Assembly (NCBI RefSeq): GCF_038002225.1
Contig: NZ_JBBOCA010000001.1
Location: 682,001-746,000 of the forward strand
Length of the DNA: 64,000 bases
Direction: 5' to 3'
From: Paenibacillus sp. FSL R7-0204
GTDB taxonomy: Bacteria; Bacillota; Bacilli; Paenibacillales; Paenibacillaceae
Shown here: piece by piece, positions 61,838-64,000 of the stretch
How the letters are laid out: each line of letters begins with the position of its first letter
Numbering within the stretch: the first letter of the stretch is position 1
Position numbers and translations under genes: made by a program
The notes under the pieces: model-generated
Database searches by the model: none
The model's input: the letters and a program-made list of their open reading frames with translations, nothing else
What the model was told of the DNA's origin: nothing

Positions 61838-62839
61838 CTACCCGCCAATCTGCGACATGCGGCGCGCGGTGGGGGTGTGGCTCTGGGCTTTGTGCTCCAG
61901 GGCCAGGGCCATTTCATGGTTATGCGGCTTGTTGCCGAGCGCCTCGCGGAACAGGGCCTGCACCGCCGCAGGGTGGCTGATCAGCGGGCGCACATTATAT
62001 TCGTCCTGCCAGTACAGGCAGGCTTTGATGTTGCCGTCGGCGGTCAGGCGCAGGCGGTTGCAATTGTCGCAGAAATGCTCGCTGACCGGATGGATCAGCC
62101 CGAAGGTTCCCTTCGCGCCGGTGACACGCCGGTTCTGGGAAGGGCCATTCCCGGAGGGCATGTCGGCCTCCTCGATGGTCCAGCCAGCTTCCTTGCAGGC
62201 CTCTACTACAGTCTCCAGCGGCAGATAGGTCTGCCGCCAGGCATCGCTGGCGCTGCCAATCGGCATGTATTCAATGAACCGCACATTCAGCGGGCTGTTC
62301 AGGGTCAAGGCGATGAAGTCCTTGATCTCGTCATCGTTAATGCCTTTCATCAGCACGACATTCAGCTTGATCGGGGACAGGCCGGCGGCTTCAGCGGCTT
62401 CAATTCCCTTCAGCACCTTGGCAACATCGCCGCCGCGGGTAATCATCGAGAAGCGGTCCGGCCGCAGCGAATCCAGGCTGATGTTCACCCGGGACAGCCC
62501 GGCCTGCTTCAGGATAGCCGCTTTGGCAGGAAGCATCAGCCCGTTCGTCGTCAATGAGATATCTTCAATGCCGGGTATAGCGGAGATCATGGCTACCAGC
62601 TTCTCCAGATCCTTACGGACCAGCGGTTCGCCCCCCGTCAGCCGGACCTTCCGCAGGCCCAGGGGCGCAAGTGCCTCCACCACAGCGGCAATTTCCTCGT
62701 AGCTCATAATCTCGTCCTGCGGCTGGAATTGCATTCCTTCGGCGGGCATACAATAGATACAGCGCAGGTTGCAGCGGTCTGTAACCGAGATACGGAGGTA
62801 ATCATGTATGCGTCCAAAAGGGTCAGTCAGCGGCTCCAT
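61838..62839 (-). CDS. moaA: GTP 3',8-cyclase (molybdenum cofactor biosynthesis)
   Basis: A 333-residue radical-SAM enzyme: N-terminal cluster motif CNLRCIYC, a second cysteine cluster starting CDNCNRLR, and the C-terminal double glycine (MSQIGG) needed for catalysis. It converts GTP to 3',8-cyclo-7,8-dihydro-GTP, the first step of molybdopterin synthesis. AAGGAG precedes the ATG. It diverges from a TorD-like chaperone gene, so both probably serve a molybdoenzyme encoded nearby. Confidence 0.96.
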   Translation of the reverse strand: MEPLTDPFGRIHDYLRISVTDRCNLRCIYCMPAEGMQFQPQDEIMSYEEIAAVVEALAPLGLRKVRLTGGEPLVRKDLEKLVAMISAIPGIEDISLTTNGLMLPAKAAILKQAGLSRVNISLDSLRPDRFSMITRGGDVAKVLKGIEAAEAAGLSPIKLNVVLMKGINDDEIKDFIALTLNSPLNVRFIEYMPIGSASDAWRQTYLPLETVVEACKEAGWTIEEADMPSGNGPSQNRRVTGAKGTFGLIHPVSEHFCDNCNRLRLTADGNIKACLYWQDEYNVRPLISHPAAVQALFREALGNKPHNHEMALALEHKAQSHTPTARRMSQIGG

Positions 62840-63028
62840 AGCGTTGCTCCTTCACCTGTTGATTTTAGTTTAAATTTTAAAGAAAGCAGCCCGCTGCGTC
62901 AATGCACAAGCGGACAATCTAAAGCATAGGGGGACAGAAGGCCAAAGCAGCAGCCTAATTATGACAAAAGTGCGACAATTCCAGGGAATGGTCATAGAAT
63001 GCTCACCGAAAGCGTTTAACATATTCGA

Positions 63029-63164
63029 TATAATTTAGGTGCGGAAGATTCAAACTTTAGATACTTTTACTTTTGCGAAGCACAGCTATGATACCGGAAG
63101 GCTAGGCGGCAATCCCTAAGGATACCCTGGGCATCCGGCAAACTAAGTAGGGAGGATTTGCAAA
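63029..63164 (+). promoter_or_regulatory. Promoter -10 box and structured leader of the TorD-like gene
   Basis: TATAAT at 63029-63034 has a poor -35, suggesting activator dependence. A leader of about 124 bases follows, with CCGGA (63094-63098) pairing TCCGG (63134-63138) around an inner ATCC-CTAA-GGAT hairpin (63112-63123) and a GGCGGCAA stretch. It could be a cis-regulatory RNA; it does not match a riboswitch class I recognise. Confidence 0.4.
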
Positions 63165-63860
63165 ATGACCATACCAACTGTTCCATCGCTTGTTGTGCCG
63201 GAGGCTTGTAGCCGCTGGCTGGAGAGCCGGGGATTAATATATCAGCTGCTGGTGGACTTCTATGGAAGAAAACCATCTCTCTCACTGGTCGCCCAGTGGA
63301 GCCGTAACCGTGAGATGAGTGTCGCTGCGGAGATGACCGAAGGCGGCCGTGAATTGAAGCGTTACCTGTGCAGCCAGGAACCGTCGATGCTACCGGCCAT
63401 CTGCGAGAAAGAGAAAATCGAATACAAGCGTCTGATGAACGAGCGCGCAGTCAGCTCCTTCGTAGCCCGTGAAGCGGCTCAGCTGGGCCGTGAGGAAGAA
63501 TTCTGCAACGTGCTCTCAGATGTGTACGCATCGGCGGGTATTGTCTTCAAGAAGTGTAGCGGCGAAGCCGACGACCACATTGCCATTGAGCTGGAATTCA
63601 TGGCGGTGATGCACGAGCGGATGCTGTACAACAGCTTCTCAATCCGCAGTGCGATGGAGCTTCTGGAGATTCAGGAGAGGTTCCTCGAAGAGCATCTGTT
63701 GAAGTGGACTCCACAATTCTGTGCGAGAATGAACGCTGCAACCGACAGCCCTCTGTATCTGGGTCTCAGCCATATGCTGGAGGAATTCCTGCCGCAGGAT
63801 CTGCACATGCTGCGTGCCTGGAAGGCTTCGCTGGAGAGCAGCGCGGCGGCCATGGCTTAA
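63165..63860 (+). CDS. TorD-family molybdoenzyme maturation chaperone
   Basis: A 231-residue all-helical protein of the TorD/DmsD/NarJ superfamily: YQLLVDFYGRKPSLSLVAQW near the N-terminus and IAIELEFMAVMHERML, the conserved E-L-x-F-M/L-x-x-M/L core, followed by a helix ending FLEEHLLKWTPQFCARM. These chaperones bind signal peptides and insert molybdenum cofactor into DMSO reductase, nitrate reductase or formate dehydrogenase. Its enzyme is not in the window; the terminator after it suggests it is monocistronic. GGGAGG at 63150-63155 supports the start. Confidence 0.82.
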   Translation: MTIPTVPSLVVPEACSRWLESRGLIYQLLVDFYGRKPSLSLVAQWSRNREMSVAAEMTEGGRELKRYLCSQEPSMLPAICEKEKIEYKRLMNERAVSSFVAREAAQLGREEEFCNVLSDVYASAGIVFKKCSGEADDHIAIELEFMAVMHERMLYNSFSIRSAMELLEIQERFLEEHLLKWTPQFCARMNAATDSPLYLGLSHMLEEFLPQDLHMLRAWKASLESSAAAMA

Positions 63861-63882
63861 TAAGCATCCATACTCAATCAAC

Positions 63883-63918
63883 AAGGCGCCCTTCCAACAA
63901 TCGGAAGGGCGCCTTATT
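63883..63918 (+). terminator. Terminator after the TorD-like gene
   Basis: AAGGCGCCCTTCC (63883-63895) and GGAAGGGCGCCTT (63903-63915) form a perfect stem followed by ATTTC. Confidence 0.85.
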
Positions 63919-64000
63919 TCTGCTCGGGGGTCTTGAACTTAAGCTTTCACTTTAATAGGTTGTGATCTGGAGAATCCCCTTCAGGGAGAGTGGCGGAGGA

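Overview
The window reads as chromosomal DNA of an endospore-forming Firmicute, most likely Paenibacillus. Overall base composition is moderately high GC (by eye). There is a gerA-type germinant-receptor operon, Spo0E-like phosphatases, an LtaS-type lipoteichoic acid synthase, many GTG/TTG starts behind strong AGGAGG sites, a stand-alone glutaminyl-tRNA synthetase, and repeated helix-turn-helix/TPR regulators of a Paenibacillus style. No rRNA, tRNA or CRISPR array was seen.

Layout. 0-8.2 kb: a MarR regulator, LTA synthase, a DinG-like helicase with a nuclease domain, a Gfo/Idh/MocA oxidoreductase, and a cidAB-like pair divergent from its LysR regulator. 8.2-10.2 kb: a Spo0E-like phosphatase, an HTH-TPR receptor and an overlapping secreted micropeptide, forming a putative peptide quorum-sensing cassette. 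10.3-14.5 kb: a self-regulated MarR/ABC-ABC exporter operon with a consensus promoter and a palindromic operator. 15-20.2 kb: an MMPL transporter, an IsdG-like monooxygenase, an SDR and a FAD/Rieske oxidoreductase. 20.4-24.5 kb: gerA-gerB-gerC and a Fur-family regulator. 24.7-36.7 kb: mostly housekeeping or orphan genes (chemoreceptor, HemD-like, ThuA, phasin-like plus UbiB kinase, DEAD-box helicase with a very long Gly/Arg tail, D,D-carboxypeptidase, DUF3243, flavin monooxygenase, glutathione peroxidase). 36.7-38.5 kb: a decayed IS200/IS605 element in which tnpA is damaged and fused in frame to an apparently intact tnpB. 38.7-43.7 kb: formate-THF ligase, a 51-bp tandem hairpin array, NADH oxidase and a formate/nitrite channel, the last two preceded by clusters of GTGA-N6-TCAC palindromes (Rex or FNR/CRP type). 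44-57.8 kb: transporters, acetyltransferases, a MOSC protein, glnS flanked by two copies of a hairpin repeat, an ABC exporter with a two-component system, and MocR/LysE. 57.8-61.8 kb: an AT-richer accessory island with two more HTH-TPR receptors, a second micropeptide and a second, very small Spo0E-like gene. 61.8-64 kb: moaA and a TorD-like chaperone, pointing to molybdoenzyme maturation just outside the window.

The most interesting system is the repeated receptor/peptide/Spo0E arrangement. Two receptor genes are each overlapped at the 3' end by a 42-46 codon exported peptide whose last residues fit xHG(V/I)xx, and the third receptor is C-terminally short and lacks a peptide. By analogy with RRNPP systems (Rap-Phr, PlcR-PapR, AimR-AimP) these look like intracellular receptors for processed, re-imported peptides, and the Spo0E neighbours suggest a link to the sporulation phosphorelay. 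Function is inferred from architecture and context only.
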